Shown: in pieces, positions 11,095 to 19,122 of the stretch | Position numbering within the stretch: position 1 is the first letter of the stretch | Layout: each line of letters begins with the position of its first letter | Source of the DNA: Paenibacillus antri | GTDB lineage: Bacteria; Bacillota; Bacilli; Paenibacillales; YIM-B00363 | Direction: 5' to 3' | Length of the DNA: 64,000 nucleotides | Assembly: GCF_005765165.1 (NCBI RefSeq) | Contig: NZ_VCIW01000018.1 | Span: 62,001 to 126,000, forward strand | Notes under the pieces: generated by a model | Seen by the model: the letters and a program-made list of their open reading frames with translations, nothing else | Told to the model about the DNA's origin: nothing | Databases searched by the model: none | Made by a program: the position numbers and the translations under genes

Positions 11095-11679
11095 TTAATG
11101 ATGTCCGATCAACCGAATGTCCCCGATCGGCCAAATGACGACATCCGCCCGCCCGACGATTTCCTCGTACGGGACGAACCCGATATCCCGGCTGTCGTGC
11201 GAATTCGGCCGGTTGTCGCCCATTACGAACACATGCCCTTCCGGGACCGTCTGGGCCGAGAAATCTTTGTTATTGTAGGTTCCCCCCGACGCCGCGGCCG
11301 TATCCACCGGCTCCCGGATATACGGCTCCGGCAGCGGCTCCCCATTGACGAGCACCGTGTCGCCGCGCACCTCGACCGTCTCCCCGGGCAGCGCGACGAC
11401 GCGCTTGATGTAATCCGCGTCGTATCCGGAATGAAAGACGAGCACCTCGCCGCGCTGAGGCTTGCGGATGTCGTACAATATCTTATTCACGATGATACGC
11501 TCCCCGGTATGGAAATTCGGCTGCATCGACGGCCCGTCCACGATATAGGGGGAAAACAGAAACCAACGAATGACGACGACGAGCACGCCGGCGACGATCA
11601 ACGCCTTCGCCCAGTCGACCGCTTCCCGCTTCCACTCCGAAGCGGAGGATTGTTGTTGCCGAGACTCTTGCTCCTCCAT
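11095..11679 (-). CDS. lepB: Signal peptidase I
   Basis: Membrane-bound serine protease that removes N-terminal signal peptides from exported proteins. The 194-residue protein has one N-terminal membrane segment (about 24-44), the catalytic serine in VDGPSMQP, the catalytic lysine in KRVVALPGE, and the C-terminal GDNRPNSHDSR box. GGGAGG precedes the start. Placement between rplS and rbgA is as in Paenibacillaceae-type ylq clusters and is absent from the B. subtilis order. Confidence 0.95.
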   Translation of the reverse strand: MEEQESRQQQSSASEWKREAVDWAKALIVAGVLVVVIRWFLFSPYIVDGPSMQPNFHTGERIIVNKILYDIRKPQRGEVLVFHSGYDADYIKRVVALPGETVEVRGDTVLVNGEPLPEPYIREPVDTAAASGGTYNNKDFSAQTVPEGHVFVMGDNRPNSHDSRDIGFVPYEEIVGRADVVIWPIGDIRLIGHH

Positions 11680-11721
11680 GACGTCGGTCCTCCCGAAGCG
11701 TAAAAAGATTTTGGGATAAAG

Positions 11722-11756
11722 AAAAAGGACTTGGTGTGATGAACCTTACCAAGCCC
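11722..11756 (-). terminator. Intrinsic terminator after rplS
   Basis: Minus-strand stem GGGCTTGGT/ACCAAGTCC followed by TTTTTCTTT, directly behind rplS and before lepB. Confidence 0.85.
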
Positions 11757-11765
11757 CCTGTATTC

Positions 11766-12110
11766 TTATCGAATTTCTTTAATTCTCGCCGCTTTACCGC
11801 GCAGGTTGCGCAGGTAGTACAACTTCGCGCGACGAACTTTACCTCTGCGAAGCACTTCGATCTTATCGACGCGCGGGCTGTGAAGCGGGAACGCTCTCTC
11901 GACGCCTACGCCGTAAGAAATCTTACGAACCGTATACGTCTCGCTGATACCGCCGCCGCGACGCTTGATAACGACGCCTTCGAAAATCTGGATCCGCTCG
12001 CGCGTTCCCTCTTTAACCTTTACGTGCACGCGAAGCGTGTCGCCGGGGCGAAAGTTCGGGAGATCGCTGCGAAGCTGCTCGCGAGTGATTTCTTGAATCA
12101 GGTTGCTCAT
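11766..12110 (-). CDS. rplS: 50S ribosomal protein L19
   Basis: L19 sits at the 30S-50S interface. It is 114 residues, starting [18 protein letters not shown], with the conserved [22 protein letters not shown] and the basic C-terminus. The ATG at 12110 has a consensus AAGGAGGT before it; the frame extends upstream through the leader but without family similarity. Its own strong promoter (12218-12246) and terminator make it a single-gene unit inside the cluster. Confidence 0.98.
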   Translation of the reverse strand: MSNLIQEITREQLRSDLPNFRPGDTLRVHVKVKEGTRERIQIFEGVVIKRRGGGISETYTVRKISYGVGVERAFPLHSPRVDKIEVLRRGKVRRAKLYYLRNLRGKAARIKEIR

Positions 12111-12212
12111 GGTTTGACCTCCTTCCGCCATAGGCGTTCGTATCGCTCCCGGAATGTCAGGCATTCCGTTCTCTGCTTAATAGAGGACCGCCCGTTCCTT
12201 CAAAACACACAA
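12111..12212 (-). promoter_or_regulatory. rplS 5' leader, candidate L19 leader RNA
   Basis: About 100 transcribed bases separate the promoter from rplS. They contain short self-complementary pieces, for example GGAATG...CATTCC. Firmicute rplS genes commonly carry an L19 leader thought to mediate autoregulation by L19. Assignment here rests on position and length; the consensus was not checked. Confidence 0.4.
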
Positions 12213-12217
12213 CTAAG

Positions 12218-12246
12218 ATCATAGCACAGCGCCCAGAAAAAGACAA
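12218..12246 (-). promoter_or_regulatory. rplS promoter
   Basis: Minus strand: TTGTCT (12246-12241), 17-base spacer, TATGAT (12223-12218) preceded by TGC, an extended -10. This is one of the clearest sigma-A promoters in the window. Confidence 0.8.
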
Positions 12247-12323
12247 GTGGAAACTCCCGGATTCGTTTCATCGTTTTCGACTTTCCGTTCCCGGTTTCCG
12301 AAGAGCCGTTCACGCTCTCCGGA

Positions 12324-13100
12324 TTATTTCGTTTCCTTTTCCTTCTCTTCTTCCTTCCACCGTTCGATCAGCTTCCGCTCTTTGTCGTTCAGCTCCGCGC
12401 GTTCGAGCAAGTCCGGGCGGCGGCGCCACGTCCGGTACAGCGACTGCTCCCGGCGCCAAGCGTCGACGTTCACGTGATGGCCCGAGATCAGCACGTCGGG
12501 CACCTTCCATCCCCGAAACTCGGCGGGACGCGTGTAGTGCGGATGCTCGAGCAGACCGGTGCTGTAGCTGTCCGTAACCGAAGAAAGCTCGTTCCCGAGC
12601 GCTCCCGGCAGCAGCCGCGTGACGCTGTCGACGATGGCGCACGCCGCGATCTCGCCGCCCGTAAGCACATAGTCGCCGATCGAAATTTCGTCGGTGACGA
12701 GATGCTCCCGGATTCGTTCGTCATACCCCTCGTAATGGCCGCATACGAGAATGATATGGTCTTCCTTAGCGAACTCCTCCGCCTTCCGCTGCGTATACGT
12801 CTCGCCCTGCGGGCACATCAGCACGACGCGCGGCGCCCGCGGCTCCCGTTCCCCCGCCTCGGCGCGCGCCGCGGCGACGACGTGCTCGACCGCGTTGAAG
12901 ATCGGCTCCGCCTTCAGCACCATGCCGCCGCCGCCGCCGTACGGATAATCGTCGACGGTATGATGCTTGTTTCCGGAAAATTCGCGGAAGTTGATCGCGT
13001 TCAGCGAGACGATGCCCTTCTCCTGCGCCTTGCCGAGAATGCTCGTCGTGAACATGCCGGAAAACATCTCGGGAAACAACGTCAACACGTCGAACCTCAT
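12324..13100 (-). CDS. trmD: tRNA (guanine37-N1)-methyltransferase
   Basis: Methylates G37 of tRNAs that read codons starting with C, preventing +1 frameshifts, using S-adenosylmethionine bound in a trefoil knot. The 258-residue protein shows [13 protein letters not shown] and [13 protein letters not shown], the SAM-binding knot motifs, plus a Lys/Glu-rich C-terminal tail. It overlaps rimM by 4 bases (ATGA), the usual rimM-trmD coupling. Confidence 0.97.
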   Translation of the reverse strand: MRFDVLTLFPEMFSGMFTTSILGKAQEKGIVSLNAINFREFSGNKHHTVDDYPYGGGGGMVLKAEPIFNAVEHVVAAARAEAGEREPRAPRVVLMCPQGETYTQRKAEEFAKEDHIILVCGHYEGYDERIREHLVTDEISIGDYVLTGGEIAACAIVDSVTRLLPGALGNELSSVTDSYSTGLLEHPHYTRPAEFRGWKVPDVLISGHHVNVDAWRREQSLYRTWRRRPDLLERAELNDKERKLIERWKEEEKEKETK

Positions 13101-13618
13101 TCGAGCAACCCTTCCATCAATCGGATCGTGACGACCTTCCCCGCCACGTCCACGTCAAGCACGACGTCCGCAATGTAAGGGATGTACGCCGTCTTCCCGT
13201 TCGTCCGCTTCACGACCCACACGTCGTTGGCGCCCGGCCGCAAAATATCGGTGACGACCCCGACCGCCTCGCCTTCCTCGGTCCGTACGTCGCAGCCGAT
13301 AATGTCGTGGAAGTAAAACTCGTCCCGATCCAGCTTCGCGCGTTCTTCCGACGATACCTTCAGGCTCCAGCCCTTATAAGCTTCCACTTCATTGATATTG
13401 TCGAATTCTTTGAATTTCACGATGTATACCGTCTTTTGCGGTCGCGCGGTTACGACGGTAAGCGGCATCGTCTTGGCTTCGTCCGGAGAGACCAGCAGCA
13501 GTCCCGCGCCGCTCTTGAAGCGCTGCTCCGGGAAGTCCGTCTCCGGCCACACCTTGAGCTCGCCGCGGATGCCGTGCGTGTTCGCGACCTTGCCGACGGT
13601 CAACAGTTTCGGTTTCAT
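13097..13618 (-). CDS. rimM: 16S rRNA processing protein RimM
   Basis: Ribosome assembly factor that binds S19 and helps mature the 30S head. It is 173 residues: an N-terminal RimM barrel ([27 protein letters not shown]) and a C-terminal PRC-barrel (about 95-170, with [22 protein letters not shown]). It is coupled to trmD and separated from khpA by 81 bases that contain a strong hairpin. Confidence 0.96.
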   Translation of the reverse strand: MKPKLLTVGKVANTHGIRGELKVWPETDFPEQRFKSGAGLLLVSPDEAKTMPLTVVTARPQKTVYIVKFKEFDNINEVEAYKGWSLKVSSEERAKLDRDEFYFHDIIGCDVRTEEGEAVGVVTDILRPGANDVWVVKRTNGKTAYIPYIADVVLDVDVAGKVVTIRLMEGLLE

Positions 13619-13663
13619 GATTGTCCTCGCTTTTCCTTGGGGAAGTCCGCGGATAGATACGCA

Positions 13664-13693
13664 AGAGGGCTAGGACCCGTGTCCTAACCCTCT
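13664..13693 (-). other. Strong hairpin between khpA and rimM
   Basis: AGAGGGCTAGGAC and GTCCTAACCCTCT pair along 13 positions (one wobble on the minus-strand RNA, one mismatch on the plus) across a 4-base loop. On the minus strand no T run follows, so it is more likely an RNA processing or attenuation structure inside the rpsP-trmD operon than a full terminator. Confidence 0.6.
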
Positions 13694-13699
13694 CGTTCA

Positions 13700-13930
13700 T
13701 TATGATGCGATTTCCACGGCGATTCGCTTGCCGCTCTTCGCGGAAGCGGACGTCACGACGACGCGCACCGCTTTGATGATTCGGCCGCCCTTGCCGATGA
13801 CCTTGCCCACGTCCTCCGGATGAACGGTAAGTTCATAGAGGACGGAATCGTCGTCTTCCGTTACATCCACGCGCACGTCGTCCGGATGGTCGACCAACCC
13901 TCTGACGAGTGTTCGTACCAATGCTTCCAT
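13700..13930 (-). CDS. khpA: KH-domain RNA-binding protein KhpA
   Basis: Small global RNA-binding protein (YlqC/KhpA), which in Gram-positive bacteria pairs with KhpB and influences cell elongation and RNA metabolism. It is 76 residues, with the KH loop VGKVIGKGGRIIKAVR. The ATG at 13930 gives the family start MEALVRTLVRGLVDHPDDV and has a GGAGGTG-type ribosome site; the open frame upstream overlaps rpsP and is not used. It lies 23 bases after rpsP. Confidence 0.95.
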   Translation of the reverse strand: MEALVRTLVRGLVDHPDDVRVDVTEDDDSVLYELTVHPEDVGKVIGKGGRIIKAVRVVVTSASAKSGKRIAVEIAS

Positions 13931-13953
13931 CTCGCACCTCCGTGCCGCCGCGA

Positions 13954-14226
13954 TTACTTCTGCAGCTTGGACTCGTGGAACTTCGTCATAATGCCGGCCT
14001 TGCTGAACAAGTTGCGAACCGTGTCGGACGCTTGCGCGCCGCTTTGGAGCCACTTCAGCGCCTTCTCCTCGTCAAGCGTTACCGCTTCGGAGGAAGCAAG
14101 CGGATTGTATGTGCCGATCTCTTCGATGAATCGACCGTCGCGCGGGGAGCGCGAGTCGGATACGACCACGCGATAGAAAGGTGCCTTGTGAGCGCCCATA
14201 CGCTTCAAACGGATACGTACTGCCAT
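13954..14226 (-). CDS. rpsP: 30S ribosomal protein S16
   Basis: Assembly protein of the 30S body. The 90-residue sequence starts [31 protein letters not shown], the canonical S16 N-terminus. A consensus GAAGGAGGTGA ribosome site precedes it. It heads the rpsP-khpA-rimM-trmD run, 72 bases after ffh. Confidence 0.98.
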   Translation of the reverse strand: MAVRIRLKRMGAHKAPFYRVVVSDSRSPRDGRFIEEIGTYNPLASSEAVTLDEEKALKWLQSGAQASDTVRNLFSKAGIMTKFHESKLQK

Positions 14227-14298
14227 GAAACTGTCACCTCCTTCAAAGGATGAACCGCATCGGCGAAAATATACGCTTCGCCCGATATCGATCTATGA

Positions 14299-15684
14299 TC
14301 AGAACGGGAATCGTCCGCCGCCGCCGAAACCGCCGCGTCCGCCCTTCATCATCTTCTTCATTTGCTTCGAACCCTTGCCGCCCATCATGCCCGAGAGAGA
14401 CTTCATCATCTTCTTCATGTCCTCGAACTGCTTGAGCAGCCGGTTCACGTCGGCCACCGTCGTGCCGCTGCCGGCCGCGATGCGCTTGCGGCGCTTCGCG
14501 TCGATGACGACAAGCCCTTGCTTCTCCGCTTTCGTCATGGACAGCACGATCGCTTCCGTTCGCGACATCTGCTTCGGGTCGATCTTCGCGTTCTGCAGCT
14601 GCTTCATATTGCCCATGCCCGGAAGCATCTCGAGGATGTTCTCGATCGGGCCGAGCTTCTTCACTTGCTGCATCTGCTCCAGGAAATCTTCGAACGTAAA
14701 TTCCGCCTTGCGGAACTTCCGCTCCATCTCCTTCGCCTTCGACTCGTCGAGATTCATCTGCGCCTTCTCGATGAGCGACATCATGTCGCCCATGCCGAGA
14801 ATCCGGGACGCCATCCGCTCCGGATGGAACGGCTCGAGCGCGTCGAGCTTCTCGCCCATCGCCGCGAATTTGATCGGCTTGCCTGTGACGGCTTTGACCG
14901 AAATCGCGGCCCCGCCTCTCGTATCGCCGTCGAGCTTCGACAGGACGACGCCCGTCAGCTCGAGCTGCGAGTTGAAATGTTCGGCGACGTTCACGGCGTC
15001 CTGACCGGTCATGGCATCGACGACGAGCAAGATTTCGTCCGGCTTCGTCGCCTCGCGGATGTTATGAAGCTCGCCCATCAACGTCTCGTCGATGTGAAGC
15101 CGGCCCGCGGTATCGATAATGACGTAATCGTTGCCGTGCTCCTTCGCGTGGGCCAGTCCCGCCTTCGCGATGTCGACGGGATTCGCTTGATCTCCTAGCG
15201 TAAATACCGGCGCCTTCACTTGTTCGCCGAGCACCTGGAGCTGCTTGATCGCCGCCGGACGGTAGACGTCCGCCGCGACGAGCAGCGGGCGATGGTTTTG
15301 CCCAAGCAGCATCTTCGCCAGCTTGCCGGTCGTCGTCGTCTTGCCCGCGCCTTGGAGACCGACCATCATGACGACCGTCGGCGGCCGGTTCGAGCGAGCG
15401 AGCTTCGATTGAGAGCCGCCCATCAGCTCGGTCAGCTCTTTGTTGACGATGTTCACGACCGTCATCGCCGGATTGAAGCCCTTCTCGAGCGTTTGCCCGA
15501 CCGCTTGTTCTCTCACCTTCGCGACGAAATCCTTCACGACTTTGAAGTTCACGTCCGCTTCCAACAATGCGAGCCGCACCTCGCGAAGCGCTTCGTTCAC
15601 GTCGTCCTCGGTCAGCTTCCCTTTGCCTCTCAGCTTGCTGAATACGTTCTGCAGTCGGCTGGACAATCCTTCGAACGGTGCCAT
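14299..15684 (-). CDS. ffh: Signal recognition particle protein Ffh
   Basis: GTPase that, with SRP RNA, brings nascent membrane and secreted proteins to FtsY. The 461-residue protein has an N domain (1-90), a G domain with GLQGAGKTTTTGKLA, DTAGRLHID and TKLDGDTRGGAA, and an M domain (about 300-461) rich in methionine, ending in a Gly/Arg/Met-rich tail. ylxM, the usual partner, lies just upstream. Confidence 0.98.
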   Translation of the reverse strand: MAPFEGLSSRLQNVFSKLRGKGKLTEDDVNEALREVRLALLEADVNFKVVKDFVAKVREQAVGQTLEKGFNPAMTVVNIVNKELTELMGGSQSKLARSNRPPTVVMMVGLQGAGKTTTTGKLAKMLLGQNHRPLLVAADVYRPAAIKQLQVLGEQVKAPVFTLGDQANPVDIAKAGLAHAKEHGNDYVIIDTAGRLHIDETLMGELHNIREATKPDEILLVVDAMTGQDAVNVAEHFNSQLELTGVVLSKLDGDTRGGAAISVKAVTGKPIKFAAMGEKLDALEPFHPERMASRILGMGDMMSLIEKAQMNLDESKAKEMERKFRKAEFTFEDFLEQMQQVKKLGPIENILEMLPGMGNMKQLQNAKIDPKQMSRTEAIVLSMTKAEKQGLVVIDAKRRKRIAAGSGTTVADVNRLLKQFEDMKKMMKSLSGMMGGKGSKQMKKMMKGGRGGFGGGGRFPF

Positions 15685-15714
15685 GGGCCGCCCCCCTTTC
15701 CTACAATGCTGCTT

Positions 15715-16074
15715 CTAAATTACCGACATCAACTCGCGAAGCCGCTCTCTTGCGCGTTCCGCCTCCGGGGAAGGGCCGAGCTTCCCGAGCTCGTCCTCCA
15801 CCCGCTTCGCGGCCGCCTCGCGGCGTTCGTGCTTCGCGAGCAGCTGCAGCTTCGCTTCGTATTCTTCGAGCGCCGTCTCGGCGCGCTTGATATGTTCATA
15901 GATCGCTTGTCTCGATACGGAAAATTGCTCCGCGATCTCGCCGAGCGAGTAATCGTCATGGAAGTAAAACTCAAGGAACGTCCGTTGTTTCTCCGTCAAC
16001 AGCGGTTCGTAGAAGTCGAACAGCGAGTTGATGCGGTTCGTCTTGGCCAGCGCGTCGCGCTCCCGCTCCGTCAT
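15715..16074 (-). CDS. ylxM: SRP-associated HTH protein YlxM
   Basis: YlxM (UPF0122) is a sigma-factor region-4-like helix-turn-helix protein encoded with ffh and reported to modulate SRP in streptococci. About 119 residues from the ATG at 16074, with [42 protein letters not shown] as the HTH. GGAGGG lies 9 bases before this ATG; an upstream in-frame start at 16110 would add 12 unconserved residues. First gene of the ylxM-ffh operon, with a strong promoter upstream. Confidence 0.9.
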   Translation of the reverse strand: MTERERDALAKTNRINSLFDFYEPLLTEKQRTFLEFYFHDDYSLGEIAEQFSVSRQAIYEHIKRAETALEEYEAKLQLLAKHERREAAAKRVEDELGKLGPSPEAERARERLRELMSVI

Positions 16075-16138
16075 CCGGTAAGTCCCTCCGCCCGTTCCCG
16101 ACGTCGTCAAGTCCTAGCGCTTTACAGCGACATTCGTT

Positions 16139-16181
16139 AGTGTACCGGATAGCCCGAACGTTGTCAAGGTTCAATCCTTGA
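16139..16181 (-). promoter_or_regulatory. ylxM-ffh promoter with inverted repeat over the -35
   Basis: Minus strand: perfect -35 TTGACA (16167-16162), 17-base spacer, TACACT (16144-16139). The perfect inverted repeat TCAAGG-N6-CCTTGA (16164-16181) overlaps the -35 box. It could serve this promoter or the divergent MOSC gene. Confidence 0.7.
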
Positions 16182-16233
16182 TAGGCGGATTTCCGATATG
16201 ATACAGTTGCAATCATAGGGAGGGGAACGGTAC

Positions 16234-16869
16234 ATGGAGCTTGAACTCTTTTCGTTGAACGTCGGCAAGCCGACGACTGTGCTGTATAAAGGGAGAGAAG
16301 TCGTTACCGCCATCGCGAAGTCTCCCGTCGCCGGGCCGTTGCGACTCGACGCGGCGCCGCTCCCGGGGGACGAACAAGCCGACGCGGTACATCACGGCGG
16401 ACCGGATAAGGCGATCTGCGCGTATTGTTACGAACATTATCCTTATTGGGAACGAACCATCGGGAAGCCGCTCTCGCCCGGCGCCTTCGGCGAAAACTTC
16501 ACGCTGCTCGGCGCGACGGAAGACGAGGTTCGCATCGGCGACACGTTCCGCCTCGGCGACGCTCTGCTGCAAGTATCGCAGCCGAGAGTACCCTGCTTCA
16601 AGCTGTCGGCCCGTCACGAACGGCCGACGCTGGAAGCCGAAGTGACGGCGTCGGGTTTTACAGGCTTCTACTTACGGGTTCTGAATCCGGGCGCGGTCGC
16701 CGCCGGAGACCGCCTCCGGCTCGAAACGCCTCATCCGGCCGGCGTCACCGTCGCCGAGGCGAACCGGATCATGCATCGAGATAAGCGCGATGCAGCCGGG
16801 CTTCGCAGACTGCTCGACGTCGATGCGCTCGCAGATAGCTGGCGCTCCCAATTATCCAAGCGACTGTAA
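16234..16869 (+). CDS. MOSC domain protein, YiiM type
   Basis: MOSC (molybdenum cofactor sulfurase C-terminal) domain protein of 211 residues. YiiM-type members reduce N-hydroxylated compounds with molybdenum cofactor, but no substrate can be assigned here. Visible motifs are ADAVHHGGPDKAICAYCYEHY, GAFGENFTLLG and the conserved cysteine in SQPRVPCFKLS. A GGGAGGGG site precedes the ATG. It is divergent from ylxM and has its own terminator. Confidence 0.88.
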   Translation: MELELFSLNVGKPTTVLYKGREVVTAIAKSPVAGPLRLDAAPLPGDEQADAVHHGGPDKAICAYCYEHYPYWERTIGKPLSPGAFGENFTLLGATEDEVRIGDTFRLGDALLQVSQPRVPCFKLSARHERPTLEAEVTASGFTGFYLRVLNPGAVAAGDRLRLETPHPAGVTVAEANRIMHRDKRDAAGLRRLLDVDALADSWRSQLSKRL

Positions 16870-16871
16870 CG

Positions 16872-16919
16872 CGAAGAAGACGCCAGGCCGATGATGGGCG
16901 TTGGCGTCTTTCTTCTTTG
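16872..16919 (+). terminator. Terminator after the MOSC gene
   Basis: GAAGAAGACGCCA pairs with TGGCGTCTTTCTTC, followed by TTTGATT. It lies between the convergent MOSC and opuCD genes and may work in both directions. Confidence 0.75.
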
Positions 16920-16945
16920 ATTAATCTCAATAATATTACACGTCG

Positions 16946-17578
16946 TTAACTGTTTTTGACGTTAAGTTTTCGTTCCCAACGGCCGAGGGACGCATCCGCG
17001 ACGATCGCCAGCAACGCGGCGGGAACCGCGCCGGCGAAGATGCGAATATCGTTGCGCAAATTGATGCCGGCGTAAATTTCCTTGCCGAGACCGCCTCCCC
17101 CGATGAGCGGAGCGATCGTCGCCACCCCGATCGCGATGACCGCGGCTACGCGGATACCCGCGAGGAGGAACGGCAGCGACAACGGGAACTGCACCTTCCA
17201 GAGCAGCTGCCAAGCGTTCATTCCGATGCCCCGCCCCGCTTCGACGACGACCTTATCGACTTGCTTCAAGCCAACGGACGTATTCCGGATGATCGGCAGC
17301 AGCGAATATAAAAACAAGCCGACGACGACGGTTTTAAATCCGAGGCCGAGTACGATCATAAGGAGCGCCAACAACGCAAGACTCGGAAACACCTGAATGA
17401 CGTTCGCCGCGCCGAGAATCCACCGCCCCAACCGTTCGCGTCTGGCGCACACCATGCCGAGCGGGATGCCGACGAGTAAAGCGAGCCCGAGCCCGGACGC
17501 CACCATCGCGATGTGATCGATCGTCATGCTTAAGATCGTATCGCCGTGCTTTGCCACGTACTCGAAGAAGTCGTTCAT
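16946..17578 (-). CDS. opuCD: Osmoprotectant ABC importer, second permease subunit
   Basis: Inner-membrane permease of an OpuB/OpuC-type importer for glycine betaine, choline or carnitine. 210 residues, five or so membrane segments, with the EAA-like loop AGRGIGMNAWQLLWKVQFPLSLPFLLAGIR that contacts the ATPase. The start overlaps the end of the binding-protein gene as ATGA. Last gene of the four-gene operon. The exact substrate is not readable from sequence, so the symbol follows operon position. Confidence 0.85.
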   Translation of the reverse strand: MNDFFEYVAKHGDTILSMTIDHIAMVASGLGLALLVGIPLGMVCARRERLGRWILGAANVIQVFPSLALLALLMIVLGLGFKTVVVGLFLYSLLPIIRNTSVGLKQVDKVVVEAGRGIGMNAWQLLWKVQFPLSLPFLLAGIRVAAVIAIGVATIAPLIGGGGLGKEIYAGINLRNDIRIFAGAVPAALLAIVADASLGRWERKLNVKNS

Positions 17579-18477
17579 TGCAGCAAGCCTTTCTCTTGAA
17601 GGAATTCCTTCGCGACCTCGGCGACGTCACGCTTATTAACGTCCACCTCGAAGTTCAGCGCCGTCATCGTCTCGGTGTCGATTTGCCCGACGAGCAGCTC
17701 GACGACTTCCTTCAATTCCGGATGGCTCTCCAAGACATCGTTGCGTACGACCGCCGAGCCGTCGTACGGCGGGAAAAATTGCTTGTCGTCCTTCAGCACC
17801 TTCAAGTCGAACTCCTTCAGGCGCGGATCGGTCGTGTACGCCAAGACGACGTCGACCTCGTCGTTCGCGACCGCCTCGTATACGAGACTGATTTCCATCG
17901 GGAACGTCTCGCCGAATTCGTAGCCGTAGAACTCCTTGAACGCGCCATATCCGTCATTATCCCGCTCCAGCCAGGTCGTATCGACGCCGAGCCGCATCTC
18001 GCCCGCCGCCTCGGCCAAATCCGACACCGTCTCGAGACCGTATTGCTCGGCTACGTCCTTGCGCACGGTGAAGCCGTACGTATTCTCGAAGCCGTAGCCG
18101 TCGAACCACGTAAATCCGTAGTGCTCGTCGAAGCCGGCTTGCGCTTGTTCCATGACGCGAGCGCGGTCTTTCGTCTGTTCGATGTCGAAATACCCGTTGA
18201 AGATTTCGCCCGAATACAAGATGGACGCCATCTGAATCTCGTTTTCCTTCATCGCGTTAATGACGACCGGACTGGCGGCCAGATCGGGCACGATTTCCGC
18301 GGTCAGCTCCGTGCGGTCCTCGATCAACGCCTTATACATCTCCGCGACGATTTTCGGCTCCGTATACGTTTGGGTTCCGATCTTGATCGAGTCGCCTCCC
18401 GAACCGCCTTGCGCTCCGCATCCGGCGACCACCCCTGCGACGACGGCCGATAGTACCGCTAAACCTAGTTTTTTCAT
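17575..18477 (-). CDS. opuCC: Osmoprotectant ABC importer, substrate-binding lipoprotein
   Basis: Extracellular solute-binding lipoprotein of the betaine/choline family (OpuAC domain), 300 residues. The signal peptide MKKLGLAVLSAVVAGVVAG ends in the lipobox VAGC, so the mature protein is anchored by a lipidated cysteine at about residue 20. KIGTQTYTEPKIVAEMY starts the first lobe. The ATG at 18477 overlaps the preceding permease stop by ATGA; the longer open frame upstream overlaps that permease and is not real. Confidence 0.87.
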   Translation of the reverse strand: MKKLGLAVLSAVVAGVVAGCGAQGGSGGDSIKIGTQTYTEPKIVAEMYKALIEDRTELTAEIVPDLAASPVVINAMKENEIQMASILYSGEIFNGYFDIEQTKDRARVMEQAQAGFDEHYGFTWFDGYGFENTYGFTVRKDVAEQYGLETVSDLAEAAGEMRLGVDTTWLERDNDGYGAFKEFYGYEFGETFPMEISLVYEAVANDEVDVVLAYTTDPRLKEFDLKVLKDDKQFFPPYDGSAVVRNDVLESHPELKEVVELLVGQIDTETMTALNFEVDVNKRDVAEVAKEFLQEKGLLQ

Positions 18478-19115
18478 GAAACGACTCCCCCTTTGAATGC
18501 TTTTTCGATTTTTCCTAAGACGAGATCCGCCGCCAAGGCGAGCGCGATCGCCGCGGCCGCTCCGGTAAAGATGAGCTCTTCCTTGTTGACGCCGAGTCCC
18601 GAAAAGATGAGCTGCCCGAGACCGCCGGCCCCGATTAACGTCGCGAGCGTCGTCCAGCTGATGACGTATACGGTCGTCACCCGGATGCCGGACATGATGT
18701 ACGGGAACGCCAGCGGCAGCTGAATGGTCCACAACCGCTGCCAGCCGCTGTACCCCATGCCTCTCGCCGCTTCCAAGATGCCGGCGTCGACCGAGCGGAA
18801 CCCGGCGAACGTATTCCGGAGAATCGGCAGCAGCGAATACAAAAACAAGGCGAACACCGCCGGGCGCAGCCCGATGCCGAACAACGGAATCAATACCGCG
18901 AGCAAGGCGAGGCTCGGAATCGTCTGGAACACGTTCGCGATTCCGAAGACCGTCGTCCGGACCCATCCCGGCCGATCGCCGGAAATATACGCCCCGAGCG
19001 GTACGGCCGCGAGGCAGCCGAGCGCGACGGCGATTCCGGAAATCGTCAGATGCTCTCCCGCGGCACGCAAGACGTCGGGGTATCTGTCGAGCAGGAACGT
19101 CCAGTAATCGTTCAT
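18474..19115 (-). CDS. opuCB: Osmoprotectant ABC importer, first permease subunit
   Basis: Membrane permease (213 residues) paired with the downstream permease. It has the family loop EAARGMGYSGWQRLWTIQLPLAFPYIMSGIR and hydrophobic segments around residues 20-40, 55-95, 130-150 and 175-200. It lies 7 bases after the ATPase gene and is coupled to the binding protein. Confidence 0.87.
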   Translation of the reverse strand: MNDYWTFLLDRYPDVLRAAGEHLTISGIAVALGCLAAVPLGAYISGDRPGWVRTTVFGIANVFQTIPSLALLAVLIPLFGIGLRPAVFALFLYSLLPILRNTFAGFRSVDAGILEAARGMGYSGWQRLWTIQLPLAFPYIMSGIRVTTVYVISWTTLATLIGAGGLGQLIFSGLGVNKEELIFTGAAAAIALALAADLVLGKIEKAFKGGVVS

Positions 19116-19122
19116 CGCAACG

